A stretch of DNA of 64,000 nucleotides from Anaspis maculata. Taxonomy: Eukaryota; Arthropoda; Insecta; Coleoptera; Scraptiidae. Every line of letters starts with the position of its first letter. Within the stretch, counting starts at the first letter, position 1. The notes under the pieces are model-generated. The model saw nothing but the letters and a program-made list of their open reading frames with translations. It ran no database searches and had not been told where the DNA came from. Positions 1-11,744 of the stretch are shown here, in pieces. The position numbers and the translations under genes were made by a program. The stretch covers positions 51,765,306 to 51,829,305 of the forward strand of contig OX421963.1 of assembly GCA_949128115.1 (NCBI GenBank), written 5' to 3'.

Positions 1-2
1 CT

Positions 3-140
3 GTCACATACGGCTCCAAAATTTCGTTCAAAGCAAACTATCATTCTCCGGCGAACCCCACCGACAGCGTCAACCAAACAATTGATATCATGCTAAACCG
101 CTATGTGTCCATGCAATCCAGGATCCAGGACAAGTTTTGA
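3..140 (+). CDS. possible 3' end of a truncated ORF, unknown
   Basis: A reading frame is open from the window edge and ends at a TGA at 138-140, giving 45 codons. It contains the segment YGSKISFKANY and ends SRIQDKF. Third codon positions are fairly GC-rich, which suggests past or present coding. I do not recognise the product. It lies directly before a Tc1 transposase relic but in another frame, so it could be a host exon or part of an unrelated mobile element. The 5' part is outside the window. Confidence 0.3.
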   Translation, partial: VTYGSKISFKANYHSPANPTDSVNQTIDIMLNRYVSMQSRIQDKF

Positions 141-570
141 ACAATCCACGTAACAATCACAACGTTATACAGAGTGGCCAAACTTCAAACCAAACTATTC
201 GAACCAGACTTAATGGAGCTGGATTTAATGCTCGTCGTCATTTGGGGGCGCCTGTGTCATCGTAAGGAAATCGCGGAATCTGATTAAAATGGGCACAAAA
301 GTGGGCGACGAGACAAGAGTGGGCCCAGTTTTATTCTCGGAACCAATCTCGAGTTGGAATGTACCCGGACACAAGAACAAGGGTTTGCAAACGACCTGGA
401 CGTGCAGAACTCTCAGGGAATCCACCCTTACAACGAAAAAACCGTGAATATTTCGGAGGGTTTCAATTTCGGAGGAAATACAGAGCGCAGAGGCTATCGT
501 TTTTTAGTAGGGCTACCTGACGGCTATTAGTTATCGTAATAAGATTCTTTAGCCTGTCGTCCAATTAATT
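140..570 (+). pseudogene. Tc1-like transposase relic
   Basis: Translated pieces match the usual Tc1 transposase order. The second helix-turn-helix comes first (segments NQTIRTRLN and GFNARRHLGAP). Then comes a region around the first catalytic site, LKWAQKWATRQEWAQFYSRNQ, followed by SRVGMYPDTRTRVCKRPGRA and finally LTAISYRNKIL-PVVQ. Several stops and frame changes break the frame, and the usual FTDESR catalytic motif has decayed. The DNA-binding start and the C-terminal DDE half are missing. The piece stops just before the outer foldback that begins at 664, so that element may have cut it off. Confidence 0.7.
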
Positions 571-1598
571 TTGAAGTTCGTGGGCCTACTCGATCGCCGG
601 AATTGTACCTCATTTTTAAAAACAAAATAACGAAATTCGGCATGCGATTTTCTCAAGCACGCTGAAAGGACCCCACACGTTTTCCATGAAAAAGTGGTTT
701 CGGTGAATTTGGCTAAATTTTTTATATGTTGTAGATCTTGATTCAAGAAATATATTCCTGAAAAATTGGACCCCTGCTATGAACAGTTTTTCCCCTACAT
801 CCCTAATAAGGCCAAAATTGGGAATAGTCTAAAATTTTTTGAAATTCATGAAACTGGTTCAAATTGAACTCGTGATCATGGGAAAAATAATTACAAAAAT
901 CCAAGTTGTGAATTGGGGTAGTTATCAAGGGGGTTGGGGGTCGAAATTGAGGAAATAAATTAAAATTCCGAATTTTTTCATTCTTATACAATCTGAACAG
1001 AATAATAATCGAGAAATAATTTTGGAAAATCTAAATCAATTGATTGAGGGTCATTCTAAAGGGGGCTGGGGGTCAAAATCAAGAGAATGGAGTAACATTC
1101 CGAAACTTCCGATTTCCATTATTGGGAAAATAATTCAAAAAAATCTAAACCAATGGAAAGTAGAGGGTCGAAATCAAGACAACAATGGAATTCTGGACCT
1201 TACAGTTCATCTAGAAATTGATCTGGGTGAATGACAAAATGATAATAAAACCAATCTGCACAAGGATTGAGTTCTTCATTTCTCGACCATCCCTTTTCCC
1301 ACCCACCATAATATCTGCCTACAGCCATGTCCTAGTCCAAATAAGAATTTGTCTCAAGCATTTTTAAAATTCATGAAACTGACTCAAATTAAGTTGAAGA
1401 ATAAAAAATATAAGTTGTGAATTGGAGTAATTATCAAGGGGGCGGGGGTCGAAAGTGAAGGAATTAGCATTCCAGGAAAAGGGTGGAGAAATAATTGAAA
1501 AAAATCTGAATCAATAAATTGAGATGGTTGGTTACCTACTGAGGGGACAGTGGTCAAAATCTAGAAAAAGGAAGAAGTTCCGAAACTTTAAATTCATA

Positions 1599-3495
1599 TA
1601 CAGGGTGTTGCATGAGGAAACCGACATAGCTGAAGGGTAGGTCCAGTTTTTCTAGGGGGACTAGGATCTCGCTTTGAAATTTTTCTATCGCTTTTCGTTT
1701 TGATGTTACAGAGTGAATCATGTATTTTGTCGAAGTTTTTGATAAGCTATATCTTCCGAATGGCTTATTGGATTGGACTGAAATTTGATAGGTATGATCT
1801 CCTAATGATAGCTAATACATTGCGCCATAAAGTTGTTCAGAAGTTTCAGGGCCGGACTGATTTTTTTTATTTTCAAAGTTTTTGTTAGAAAAGTCATATT
1901 TTCCAATGTTCTTTTGCAAAACCAGTATCAGATTCACAAACTACAGAAAAAATTCTACAAGGAACATCCTTCAATTTCTCCGGCACACCCAGAGTCTCCC
2001 CAGAAAAAAATATCTTTTGAGATTTCGGTCGGCTGCGATCTAGTGAAAATCAGTCAAGCACTCATTCTTTCACGGATCTTTGAGATGTTCATCCTCTAGT
2101 TTAATGCTGTCACGGTTTTTTTCACTTTTCCACATTAGTATCACTTGGTACGGCAAAAAAGACAAAAGTCCAGGACCGGAATCATGTCTAGTGAACATTA
2201 TTTCTAAAGATCCGATTTTTCAGTATTCAGTTGGAAATTTACAGCATAAAGTTATGGTGAAGTGGCTGAAAAATGCTCTTTTGTCTGCATTTGGAACTTT
2301 AAGTCACTTTAGAAACCAGCTGAACAAATTTCTCATTTGTTGATTTCAAGAATACAAAAAATTATTTCCGAAACTTTTCGCGAACAAAATAAAAAGAAGC
2401 AAGAATGATAATTATTCAGAAACGTAATTTTAATGTGTAGAAAACGAACAATATCAATGTTTGTATGTTATGTTTATGTTTATCAAATTTCGGAAATAAT
2501 TTTTTGTATTCTTGAAATCAACAAAAAAAGAAATTTGTTTAGCTGGTTTCTAAAGTGACCTAAAGTTCCAAATGCAAACAAGAAAGAAATTATTTCCGAA
2601 ATTTGATGAACATTAACATAAACATAACATACAAACATTGATATTGTTCGTTTTCTACACATTGAAATTACATTTCTGAATAATTATCATTCTTGCTTAT
2701 TTTTATTTTGTTCGCGAAAAGTTTCGGAAATAATTTTTTGTATTCTTGAAATCAACAAATGAGAAATTTGTTCAGCTGGTTTCTAAAGTGACTTAAAGTT
2801 CCAAATGCAGACAAAAGAGCATTTTTCAGCCACTTCACCATAACTTTGTGCCGTAATTTTCCAACTAAATACTGAAAAATCGGATTTTTAGAAATAATGT
2901 TCACTAGACTTGATTCCGGTCCTGGACTTTTGTCTTTTTTGCCGTACCAAGTGATACTAATGTGGGAAAAAGAAAAAACCGTGACAGCATTAAATTAGAG
3001 GATGAACATCTCAAAGATTCGTGGAAGAATGCGTACTTGACTGATTTTCACTAAATCGCAGCCGACCCAAATCTCAAAAGATATTTTTTTCTGGGAAGAC
3101 TTTGGGTGTGCCGAAAAAATTGAAGGATGTTCCTTGTAGCATTTTTTCTGGTGTCTCTGAATCTGATACTGGTTTTCCAAAAAAACATTGAAATATATGA
3201 CTTTTCTAACAAAAACTTTGAAAATAAAAAAAATCAGTCCGGCCCTGAAACTTCTGAACAACTTCATGGTGCAATGTATTAGCTATCATTAGGAGATCAT
3301 ACCTATCAAATTTCAGTCCAATCCAATAAGCCATTCGGAAGATATAGCTCATCAAAAACTTCGACAAAATACATGATTCACCCTGTAACATCAAAACGAA
3401 GAGCGATAGAAAAATTTAAAAGCGAGATTCTAGTTCCCCTAGAAAAACTGGACCTACCTTTGAGCTATGTCGGATTCCTCATGCAACACCCTGTA
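1599..3495. repeat. 1.9 kb palindromic foldback, TACAGGGTG ends
   Basis: The element begins TACAGGGTGTTGCATGAGG and ends with its complement. Both sides are flanked by TA (1597-1598 and 3496-3497). The two arms are near-complete inverted copies that meet around 2540. Apparent ORFs in the arms occur in both orientations as mirror copies, and they do not resemble known proteins. It sits inside the left part of the outer foldback. Confidence 0.85.
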
Positions 3496-3497
3496 TA

Positions 3498-3626
3498 GGG
3501 CCGTGTGAATAAAAAGTAGCTTTTGCTTTCACTTCGATTTTTTTAGGAGTTGCTAAGCACATTTTCCTCAGCAACTCCTAGCTGAATCTAGTTAAAAGCA
3601 AAAGCTATTTTTTATTCACACGGCCC
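3498..3626. mobile_element. hairpin MITE, GGGCCGTGTG ends
   Basis: Terminal inverted repeats read GGGCCGTGTGAATAAAAA and TTTTTATTCACACGGCCC, with a second short inverted repeat (AGGAGTTGCT / AGCAACTCCT) in the centre. TA flanks the left side and ATA the right. The length of 129 bp and full fold-back structure are typical of a MITE. Confidence 0.85.
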
Positions 3627-3901
3627 ATAGGGTCTTTCAATAAGAGTGATATAACTTCAAATTGGAATTGAACAAATTACGTCGGGGTTGACAATATCTG
3701 ATTGACTCTATGTGAAAGAACAGTTTTTAACATTATGTGCGGAAAATAACATGTAGCAAATGGCCTCCTCGACTTTGTCTAACGGCGTGCAGACGGGAAG
3801 TCCAATTTGTAATAACTTTCTGGCAGATATCGGGCTATATTTCAGTAATAACACGCACAATATTGTCCCTCAGGGCTTATGGTTCTAGGCTTGTTCTTGT
3901 A

Positions 3902-5420
3902 CACTTCTCAAAACAATTAGAGGATCAGTTGGTTTTTTTTAGTTTAATTTTTTGTTGAACAAAGTGGAGCGATGTAACTTCAAGGATATCTTTATTCAAC
4001 TGTTTTGCACACAATTATGCAGCAATTTAACCACTGCCGTAGTGAAATTTCACAAAAAATTCATTAATGAACAAGAATGTAAGATGAAAAATATTACGAG
4101 AGGGAAAAAAATTGTTTGTGGCTTAACGAGGTTACGCTAAATTGTCTCAATATCGAGTATTGCCACCCCCAGCTTGAATCACAGCCGCACATCGTCGCGG
4201 CATGCTCAAGATCAGGTTGCGGATGTTTTCTTGGGGAAAATCTTGCCATTCCTCTAGAAGGGCAATTTCAAGTTCTTTGAGAGTTTGGGGAGGGTTTTGA
4301 CGGTTCCTGATTCGTCTTTTCAACTGATCCTACATGTGTTCGATCGGATTGAGATCCGGACTGCAAGCGGGCCAAGCCATCCTTCGTATGTTCTGCTCAT
4401 TTAAGTACCTAATCAGTGGCAATCCTTGCGACGTGCGGACGGGCATTGTCGTGCATTAAAATTAATTCTTGGCCTTCTGCATGAGCTAGAGGTACCACTT
4501 GTGTGGCTAGCACCTCATGGATGTAACGCTCTGCGTTTATTGTACCGTTACGAATGATAAGGAGGTCGGTTCGTCCTTCAATGGAAATGCCTCCCCAGAT
4601 CATCAGCGAACCACCACCAAATGCTACCATTTCAGTAACCCTGTCAGGGTGGAATCGTTCGCCAAGCCTTCTATACACTCTTACTCGTCCGTCGTTTGAA
4701 TGCAAGGGCACTCTGGACTCATCAGTAAACAGAACTTTTCTCCATTATGGTAGATTCCATCTCAAATGTTCTCTAGTAAACATGTTGCGTGCTACGCGAT
4801 GGTTTCTGGTTAATTTAGGCACTTTTGCGGGTCGTCTCGAGTTCAGGCCGACTTCTCGCAATCGATTTCGTACGGTCTGGTCCGAAATCTGCACCCCCGT
4901 TGCCCTTGACAGACCATTTCGTAGAGATCTTGCTGTACTTGTACGATTTCTCAGTACTTGAAGGCGAAGATATTGGTCATTTCTGACTGATGTAGACCTT
5001 CGTCTACCTTGGCCTGGTCTTTTTGTGACAGTTCCTGTCTCTAGGAAGCGATTCCATAATCGTGATATCACACTCTGGGTAACATTGCAGTCTCTTACAA
5101 GGTAATGGCCCTTGTGGCTTCTATCGCTGTTAAGTATCTCATTTTGTGAATTTACACTTGTCAGACTGACAATCATAGCGCCCTTTACTTTAGTTATAGA
5201 GAACAATGGAAAATATTGTTGATAAGAATAACACTCATTTTGCTCTTTGTCCATTATTGCAATTTTTTGTAAAATTGCATTACGATAGAGGTTAAATTGC
5301 TGCAAAATTTTGTGTTAAACAGTTGAATAAAGATATCCTGAAAGTTACATCGCTCTACTTTATTCAACAAAAAAATTAAAGTAAAAAAACCAACTGATCC
5401 TCTAATTTTTTTGAGAAGTG
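3902..5420 (-). mobile_element. Tc1-like transposon with TA target duplication
   Basis: Inverted ends begin CACTTCTCAAAA and are bounded by TA at 3900-3901 and 5421-5422. The inverted similarity continues for roughly 100 bp on each side. The size of 1.5 kb is normal for Tc1. It interrupts the transposase gene of the surrounding mariner-like element, so it landed later. Confidence 0.9.
4147..5305 (-). pseudogene. Tc1-like transposase, DD34E, disabled
   Basis: The minus strand encodes a Tc1 transposase in order: helix-turn-helix region (VISRLWNRFLETGTVTKRPG, then QTVRNRLREVGLNSRRPAK), first catalytic Asp in LFTDESR, second in LMHDNARPH, and Glu in PDLNPIEH. The spacing from the second Asp to the Glu counts as 34 residues, so this is a DD34E enzyme, which would cut and paste DNA at TA sites. 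The frame is broken by one in-frame TAA just before the first catalytic block (near 4730) and by a frameshift after HVARIATD (near 4405). Otherwise it is well preserved, so it was lost fairly recently. The exact start codon is uncertain because the N-terminus is diverged. Confidence 0.85.
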
Positions 5421-5456
5421 TATTAGTACAGGAATTTTAGCTGAAATATCATTTCA

Positions 5457-7557
5457 ACCTCAAAAAAAATACTGTAGTCGTGAAAATCACAGGTTGTGCT
5501 CAGAATTTTGTGCTCTTTCCAGATTTTTGGGTTTCAGAAAAATCCCAGCGGAGGCTTTTTTTTTAGAGCTGTCAAAAGTCTGAAGACTGATAATTCTGAA
5601 CAATTTCAAATTAAGCTCAATTTTTCATGAGATTTCAAGTATACACAGCTATGTGGAGACTGCAAATGTTGAGAATGAGCATATGAACAATTTTGAACCA
5701 AACACGATGGAAAAATTCATAGTTCTGTTGGAATATTTTGATTTCTTTTGTCAAATGTATATGATGCAGGGAAAAAAGTAAAAAAATTGCTAAAACCTTG
5801 GGAAAAAAATGGATGTCTTGAAAATTTGATGTTCTGTTCAGACTTGAATGCCCTAGGACATACCTTAAATTGACAGAAATCCCACCCTGGGGTTTTGAGT
5901 TATTGGAGGGGGAGTGATCAATTGCAACTCAAAATGGAGGGGATGAAACCCGTTAGTTCATTGGATGCAAATACATCGCAATCTGACGCATCATATCTCG
6001 TTGATATCATTTTGGCACAAAAAGTGTCGATCATTGTTGAGGGGGGTCGTGGGAGGGGCGGAGCTCAGCTAGGTGATTCTTTTTGTTTTCCTGGTCATTA
6101 CAACCGATCACGACAAGTTTGGTATCTTTTCCGACTTAATTGAAGCTCCTGACCTCGAATCCGATGTGTAAATTTGAATAGAAACAAGTTTGAACAAGTT
6201 AACTTGAAAAAACTTGTTTTTTTCTTTGACTATTTTGACAGTTTTTTTTCTCACTGTTAGAGGTCTGAATCCCTCGGAAATAGTTCAAGGTCCATTAGAT
6301 TGAAGTGTCTTTTTCATGAAAATCATCCACTCGATGTACTATTTTGTTTCTGGATATTGAAAAATCAATTTGAACCTGTGAGTCGGTCCGGCGCGGTTTC
6401 TACCAATAACCAGAACACTACAACATGCACCTGCAAATAAAACTAGCTCAAACTATTGAACAAATGATGACTTATCTTTGAAAGCTCGAGGATCTCTGCA
6501 GAATTGAATTTGCTATAACATAAAACAAAATCGCTATGGATCGGTCTGCAGGGCTTTGAGTTTGAGCTATTTATATTTGCAGGTGCATGTTGTAGTGTTT
6601 TGGTCAGTAGTAGACACCGCGCCAGATCGACTCACAGGTTCAAATTGATTTTTTACTATCAAAAAGCAAAATAATACGTTGAGTAAATGATTTTCGTAAA
6701 AAAGACACTTGGATCTAATGGCTTTTGAAATATTTTTGAGGATTTCAGGCCTCTAACAGTGAAAAAAAAACTGTCAAAATTGTCAAAGAAAAAAACAAGT
6801 TTTTTCAAGTTAACTTGTTCAAACTTGTTTTTATTATAATTTACACATCGGATTCGAGGTCAGGAGTTTGAATTTAGTCGGAAAAGATACCAAACTTGTC
6901 GTGATCGGTTCCATACGACCAGGAAAACAAAAAGAACCACCTAGCTGAGCTTCGCCCCTCCCACGACCCCCCCTCAACAATGATCGACACTTTTTGTGCC
7001 AAAATGGTATCAACGAGATATGATGCGTCGGATTGCGATGTATTTGCATCCAGTGGATTACCAGGTTTCATCCCCTCCATTCTGAATTGCAATTGATTAC
7101 CCCCCCTCCGATAACTCAAGATCCCGGAGTGGGATTTCTGTCAATTTTGGGTATGTAGTAGGGCATTCAAGTCTGAACAGAATGTCAAATTTTCAGGACG
7201 TCTATATTTTTTCCAAGGTTCTAGCGATTTCTTTACTATTTCTCCTATATCATATACATTTGACAAAACAAATCGAAATATTCCAATAGAACTAGGAAAT
7301 TTTTCATCGTGTTTGGTTCAGAATTGTTCAAATGTTCATTCTCAACATTTGCAGTCTCCACATAACTGTGTGTACTTGAAATCCCATGAAAAATTCAACT
7401 TAATTTGAAATTGTTCGGAATTATAGGTTTTCTGATTTTTGACAGCTCTAAAAAAAAAGCCTCCGCTGGGATTCTTTTGAAACCCAAAAATTTGGAAAAA
7501 GCACAAAATTCTGAACAAAACCTGTGATTTTCACGACTACAGTATTTTTTTTGAGGT
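5457..7557. repeat. 2.1 kb palindromic foldback
   Basis: The left end CCTCAAAAAAAATACTGTAG is repeated in inverted orientation at about 7538-7557, and the arms (about 1 kb each) run inward to a loop near 6440-6560. Mirror-image ORFs near 5895 and 7119 (sharing the segment ANTSQSDASYLVD) are arm copies of one frame with no recognised family. It lies inside the mariner-like element, next to the Tc1 insertion. Confidence 0.85.
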
Positions 7558-7582
7558 CAAAATCTATTTTTCTTGGGCTATA

Positions 7583-7706
7583 TATACTGAGTTCAACCCT
7601 AGTGTGATTCTAGTGAGCTGTGATTTCCAGAATTTCTCCTTTCCAAAGGCGACGCGTGGCGAGACCCCCAGCCAACTAGAATCACACTAGGGTTGAACGC
7701 AGTATA
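7583..7706. mobile_element. hairpin MITE
   Basis: Inverted ends TATACTGAGTTCAACCCTAG and CTAGGGTTGAACGCAGTATA enclose about 84 bp. It interrupts the mariner-like transposase just after the codons for KSLVY, at a TA. Confidence 0.85.
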
Positions 7707-8950
7707 CCAGAGACTTCACATACCCCCACAAAAAAAGTCCAGGGACGTAATATCGCAAGATCTCGCTGGCCAAGTGGAATAGCCGTTCCGCGAAATTGTT
7801 CTTCCTTGGAAGTTTTCGGGCAACAAGTCCCAAGGTTTCTCCTGCTGTGTGGCACGTAGCCCCGTCTTGTTGGAATAAGATGATTTTGTTAAGATATACT
7901 GAGTATTTATGTCACAGAATGACAGTAAAATCTTATCAAAGTTCTATCACTCTTATTGAAAGACACTTTAGAACTGAAAATTCAGATTTGAAATATTGAG
8001 CCCAACTTCCAATATCGATCTATTTTTGGAGTCTCATTGAATCAACCAATGACCAAAAGCAGGATTTATGTTTATTTAAAAAAAGATAGTCCAGTAAAAA
8101 AAATTTTGACACAAGCTATATGATGAACAGCACACAGAACCGTGGAGAGCTTCTCGAGAACTGTAATTAATAATGCCACCTTGTACCACCCAGGTACAAC
8201 TAAGGAGGTATGGGGTGAGGATGATCGAGAAACGATGAACTCAGTCCTTATTCACATTGGTTGTATTATCATTTTGTCATTCGCCCAGATCTTCCTACAT
8301 AAACTGGAAGTTCCAGCAATCCACTGTTTTCTTAATTTCGACCCTCTACCCTCTCAATGATACCCGAATTCATTGGTTTAGATTTTTTTGAGCGATTTCC
8401 CCATTGCTCGTAAAATCATATATTATGGGAACCGCAAATTCCGGAATTTCACTGCGTTTTCTTGATTTCGACCCCCAGCCCCCTTTAGAATAACCCCCAA
8501 TTATTTCATTTAGATTTTCCAAAATTATTTCCCGATTATTATTCTGTTCAGATTATATAAGAATAACAAAATTCGGAATTTCAATTTATTTTCTCAATTT
8601 CGACCCCCAACCCCTTTGATAACTACCTCAATTCACAACTTGGATTTTTTCAATTATTTTTCCCATGATCACGAGTTTGATTTGGACCAGTTTTATGAAT
8701 TTCAAAAAATTTGAGACTATTCCTAATTTTGGCCTTATTAGGGGTGTAGGGGAAAAACTGTTCATAGGAGGAGTCCAATTTTTCAGGTATATATTTCTTG
8801 AATCAGAATCTACAACATATAAAAAATTTAGCCAAATTCACCGAAACCACTTTTTCATAGAAAACGTGCGGAGTCCTTTCGCGATATATCGCTTTTTAGC
8901 GCACTTTCCCAAAAAATGGGAAAAAGGCGCTTTTAGCTTCACTTTGTCCG

Positions 8951-9990
8951 TCCGTCCGTCCGTCCGTCCGTACCCGGGATAACATATCGATGTGGTGTAA
9001 ACGCTGATCAATAGTACATATGTCCAGAATGTCAAGTTGACTTTTAGTTTTTTGTTATTCTGTCGCCATCTTTGATCCGCCATTTTGAATTTCTCTAAAA
9101 GTGATCCGATTGAAATGAAATTTGCAGGCAATGTGAACAACATCAAGATCTATCCAACTGTTGACAATTAATGTCCCGCCGCCATCTTGTATTCTCCATA
9201 TTGAACATGTTTCGAAATTATAGAACTAAGAGAATTATGCCTGAACGAGAAGAGATATCGATGTGGTGCAAACACCAATCGAATGCGTACGTGACCACCA
9301 TATAAAGTTGACCAATGACTTTTGTCACTTGGCCGTCATCTTTGATCCGCCATTTTGAATTTCTCTGAAAGTGGTCTGATTCGAGTGAAATTCGCAGGCG
9401 ATGTGAACTTCAATTAGATACATCCAATTTCCGACAATTAATGCCCCGCCGCCATTTTGTATTCTCCATATTGAACATGTTTCAAAGTGACAGAACTAGG
9501 AGAATTATGCCTCAACGAAAAGAGATATCGATGTGGTGCAAACGCCAATCGAATGCGTACGTGACCACCATATAAAGTTGACTCAAGATTTTTGTCACTT
9601 GGCCGCCATCTTTGATCCGCCATTTTGAATTTCTCTGAAAGTGGTCCGATTTGAGTGAAACTCACAGGCAATGTGAACTTCATCAAAATACATCCGATTT
9701 TGGACAAATGATCCTTTGCCGCCATCTTGGCCGCCATACTGAAATTTCTTATCACTCAACGATTTTCATGGAGTTGGGGACTCACCTTTGTTTCGTATGA
9801 TCATTCTTATTCTCCAGCCAAATTCCAACATTCAGCCGCCGTTTTGGCCGCCATATTGAAATATCTTATTAGTGGAACGATTTCCATGAAACTTGGAACT
9901 CACCCTTCTCTATAGTACGATCATTTTGATTTTTAAGCCAAATTTCATGAATCTGGCGTTATTTTGGCCGCCATAATGAAATTTCTGCCC
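8951..9990. repeat. (TCCG)n tract plus about 275-bp tandem repeats
   Basis: A short (CCGT)n array at 8949-8971 is followed by diverged tandem units. The marker ATCGATGTGGTG recurs at 8986, 9257 and 9537, giving spacings of 271 and 280 bp. Each unit also carries GCCGCCATCTTG-type words and GATCCGCCATTTTGAATTTC. The later part (9720-9990) becomes shorter and more diverged. No coding signal is visible. Confidence 0.8.
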
Positions 9991-10759
9991 AAATAACGGT
10001 AGAACCCTAATTAACATCTTGCGTTCACTAATCCTTCAAAAAGGAAGTGCGCTACTGAGCCTCATGCCCATGAGGCATATTCGCTTGTTTCGATATAATG
10101 ACGATGATAACAATTTTAGCGGTATTTCACCAAATTTCAGATCACCCGTGAGAACCTAGCTTTAAAGATAAATGTAGGGTCAATGCTACAAGATTTTCAA
10201 ATTTTTCAGAATCCGCAAGTTCCCAAAAATTAAGGATATTTTGAAAATCAAATAACATTGCCCCTACATTTTGTTTTTGAAGTCGCATGTCAAATTTGAG
10301 TTTTTTATTTTCAAAAAAGGTACCAAAAGTGTATTCTACTAACCCACTTTTTTTAGTGACATCAAGAACCATTTAAATTCTATCGAACACGTTCAGGATA
10401 ATTTTGTTCGGCCTTAGGGAAAATGTTGCCCATATGTTGCCATTAACAATAAAGAAATAGACAATCGGATTCCCAGTATGTCGAACAGGTGTAGAGCCGT
10501 AAATAATCAGCCGTTCCTATTGAAAGTTATTTTTTGTTTTTGGAATGTTTATCGCAAAACTGTTACAAAAAAATTTCACAAAAGTTCGATGTTTTTCATC
10601 TTTCAGATCACTGACAGACTTCTTAGAATTTCAATGTGTATGTTGACTCCCTTGTGAATGATTTTCTTGGTGGTGTTCTTTTTTTACCAATGACAGGAAC
10701 CTCCTACAGGAACTAATATTTAAAAAGAAATGTTTCTGTTGTCGACGTTTAGCTCTTTA
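9991..10759. other. no gene seen
   Basis: AT-rich sequence with short open frames in several phases. A 76-codon minus-strand frame at 10142-10372 has no recognised motif. I see nothing else here. Confidence 0.5.
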
Positions 10760-10990
10760 TCATGGATTTACTTTGGTTTGAGCCCATTGGCATTTCCGAA
10801 ATCCAAGAAAAAAAATTAAATTTTGACATTTGAGAAAATTATTTTTGGATTTTGGAAATGCCAATGGGCTTAAACCAAAGTACATCCTTGTAGCTTTCGA
10901 AAGAGACCAAAATAGTCAGAATCCGTCAAGGAATAAACCCACACGGATTGATTTTGCAACGCTTATTTCACCAATATGACTCCGTCCTTA
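10760..10990. mobile_element. MITE, truncated copy of the 36317 element
   Basis: The segment shares the arms TTTGGTTTGAGCCCATT and AACCCACACGGATTGATTT with the intact element at 36317-36645 and ends in the same CCGTCC before TTA. The outer left arm is missing, so this is a truncated copy. Confidence 0.8.
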
Positions 10991-10997
10991 GATAATA

Positions 10998-11121
10998 GCT
11001 AACTTTCTTTCTTGCATAGTCGAAAATTATGAGACCGGCAAAAGAGGCTTGAGAAAAACAAAGAACAACCATCATCATCGGAGGAGTATGAAACAAAGTC
11101 TATGCAAGAAAGAGAGTTAGC
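10998..11121. mobile_element. hairpin MITE
   Basis: Ends CTAACTTTCTTTCTTGCATA and TATGCAAGAAAGAGAGTTAG are inverted copies around an 84-bp middle. It abuts the end of the preceding MITE. Confidence 0.8.
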
Positions 11122-11361
11122 CATAACAATTACTGTTTGTTAGTATTAGTCCCTAATTTGAGGATGTTTTGTGTTACTTTTTCTATTAGGGGTATGAAGT
11201 TTTGATCATGATTTTTGTGATTTCTCTCTGAAATATTTGAAAATCCTGACTTTAGTCATTGTAGTTCATTTGTTACATGAGATGCCTTTATGTTTCAAGT
11301 ACTACGTCTAAAAACGAGACATCAAGCTGTTTCACATTCCCACAGCCAAGACAAATGTAAC

Positions 11362-11476
11362 GAGTGATCGAATAAATTTCTCCTCAAGTCGCCTTTGATT
11401 CCTGAAAATCTGTCCAAAAAACATGGCTAGCGAGGAGATCAAGGCGTCCCTTGAGTAGCAATTTATTCGATCACTC
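11362..11476. mobile_element. hairpin MITE
   Basis: Inverted ends GAGTGATCGAATAAATTTCT and the matching copy ending ATTTATTCGATCACTC enclose a short loop. About 115 bp in length, with no coding content. Confidence 0.8.
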
Positions 11477-11744
11477 CGTATTACAACTATCACCAATTTA
11501 CCGAGCCTGCCACGCCATAAATAGACTACTAGCGAGGATGATCCCTCTGGATTTCAGCGAAAGTAGGACAAAGTCTACTTGTTGTGTTAGTGTCTTGTTA
11601 TTTTTTCATTGTTTGTAGTATTGTTGTTGTATCGTGTGATCAAATGAATTCTTATTTTAGGCAGGCTGTGCCCTAGGCTACGAAGGCGCAGAGCGGACAT
11701 CAGAGTTTTTTTTATGATTTCGAAAAAAAAACACGAAATTATGG

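Larger units (their letters stand above)
3733..7890 (-). pseudogene. split mariner-like transposase
   Basis: The minus strand at about 7890-7707 reads NKIILFQQDGATCHTAGET, which is the QQDGATCHTA catalytic block of a widespread arthropod mariner-like family. After a frameshift it continues FQGRTISRNGYSTWPARSCD and then LWGYVKSLVY. The C-terminus continues beyond the insertions at 3899-3733 as SRLHAVRQSRGGHLLHVIFR followed by a stop. The family ends in a similar RGGH-x-x-x-V/I-I-F segment. At least two frameshifts and three insertions make it inactive, and the DNA-binding half is absent. Confidence 0.75.
3630..7967 (-). mobile_element. mariner-like element hosting three later insertions
   Basis: Inverted ends with the core GTCTTTCAATAAGAGTGAT lie at 3632-3650 and 7947-7965. 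Transposase remnants on the minus strand lie at both sides of the interior. Between them sit a Tc1 element (3902-5420), a 2.1 kb foldback (5457-7557) and a MITE (7583-7706), so the element is older than all three. The N-terminal half of the transposase is missing because the inverted end follows within about 80 bp of the catalytic region. Confidence 0.75.
664..8880. repeat. outer foldback element, arms split by nested insertions
   Basis: The segment from 664 to about 1305 is matched in inverted orientation by about 8200-8880. The left arm and the segment 1370-1500 contain diverged direct copies of a unit with the G-rich core AAGGGGG(C/T)TGGGGGTC; these lie near 928, 1060 and 1437, and the complement recurs near 8478 and 8608. 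The interior is occupied by a second foldback (1599-3495), a hairpin MITE (3498-3626) and a mariner-like element (3630-7967). No coding capacity of its own is visible. Outside the right arm lies the (TCCG)n tract. Confidence 0.7.
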
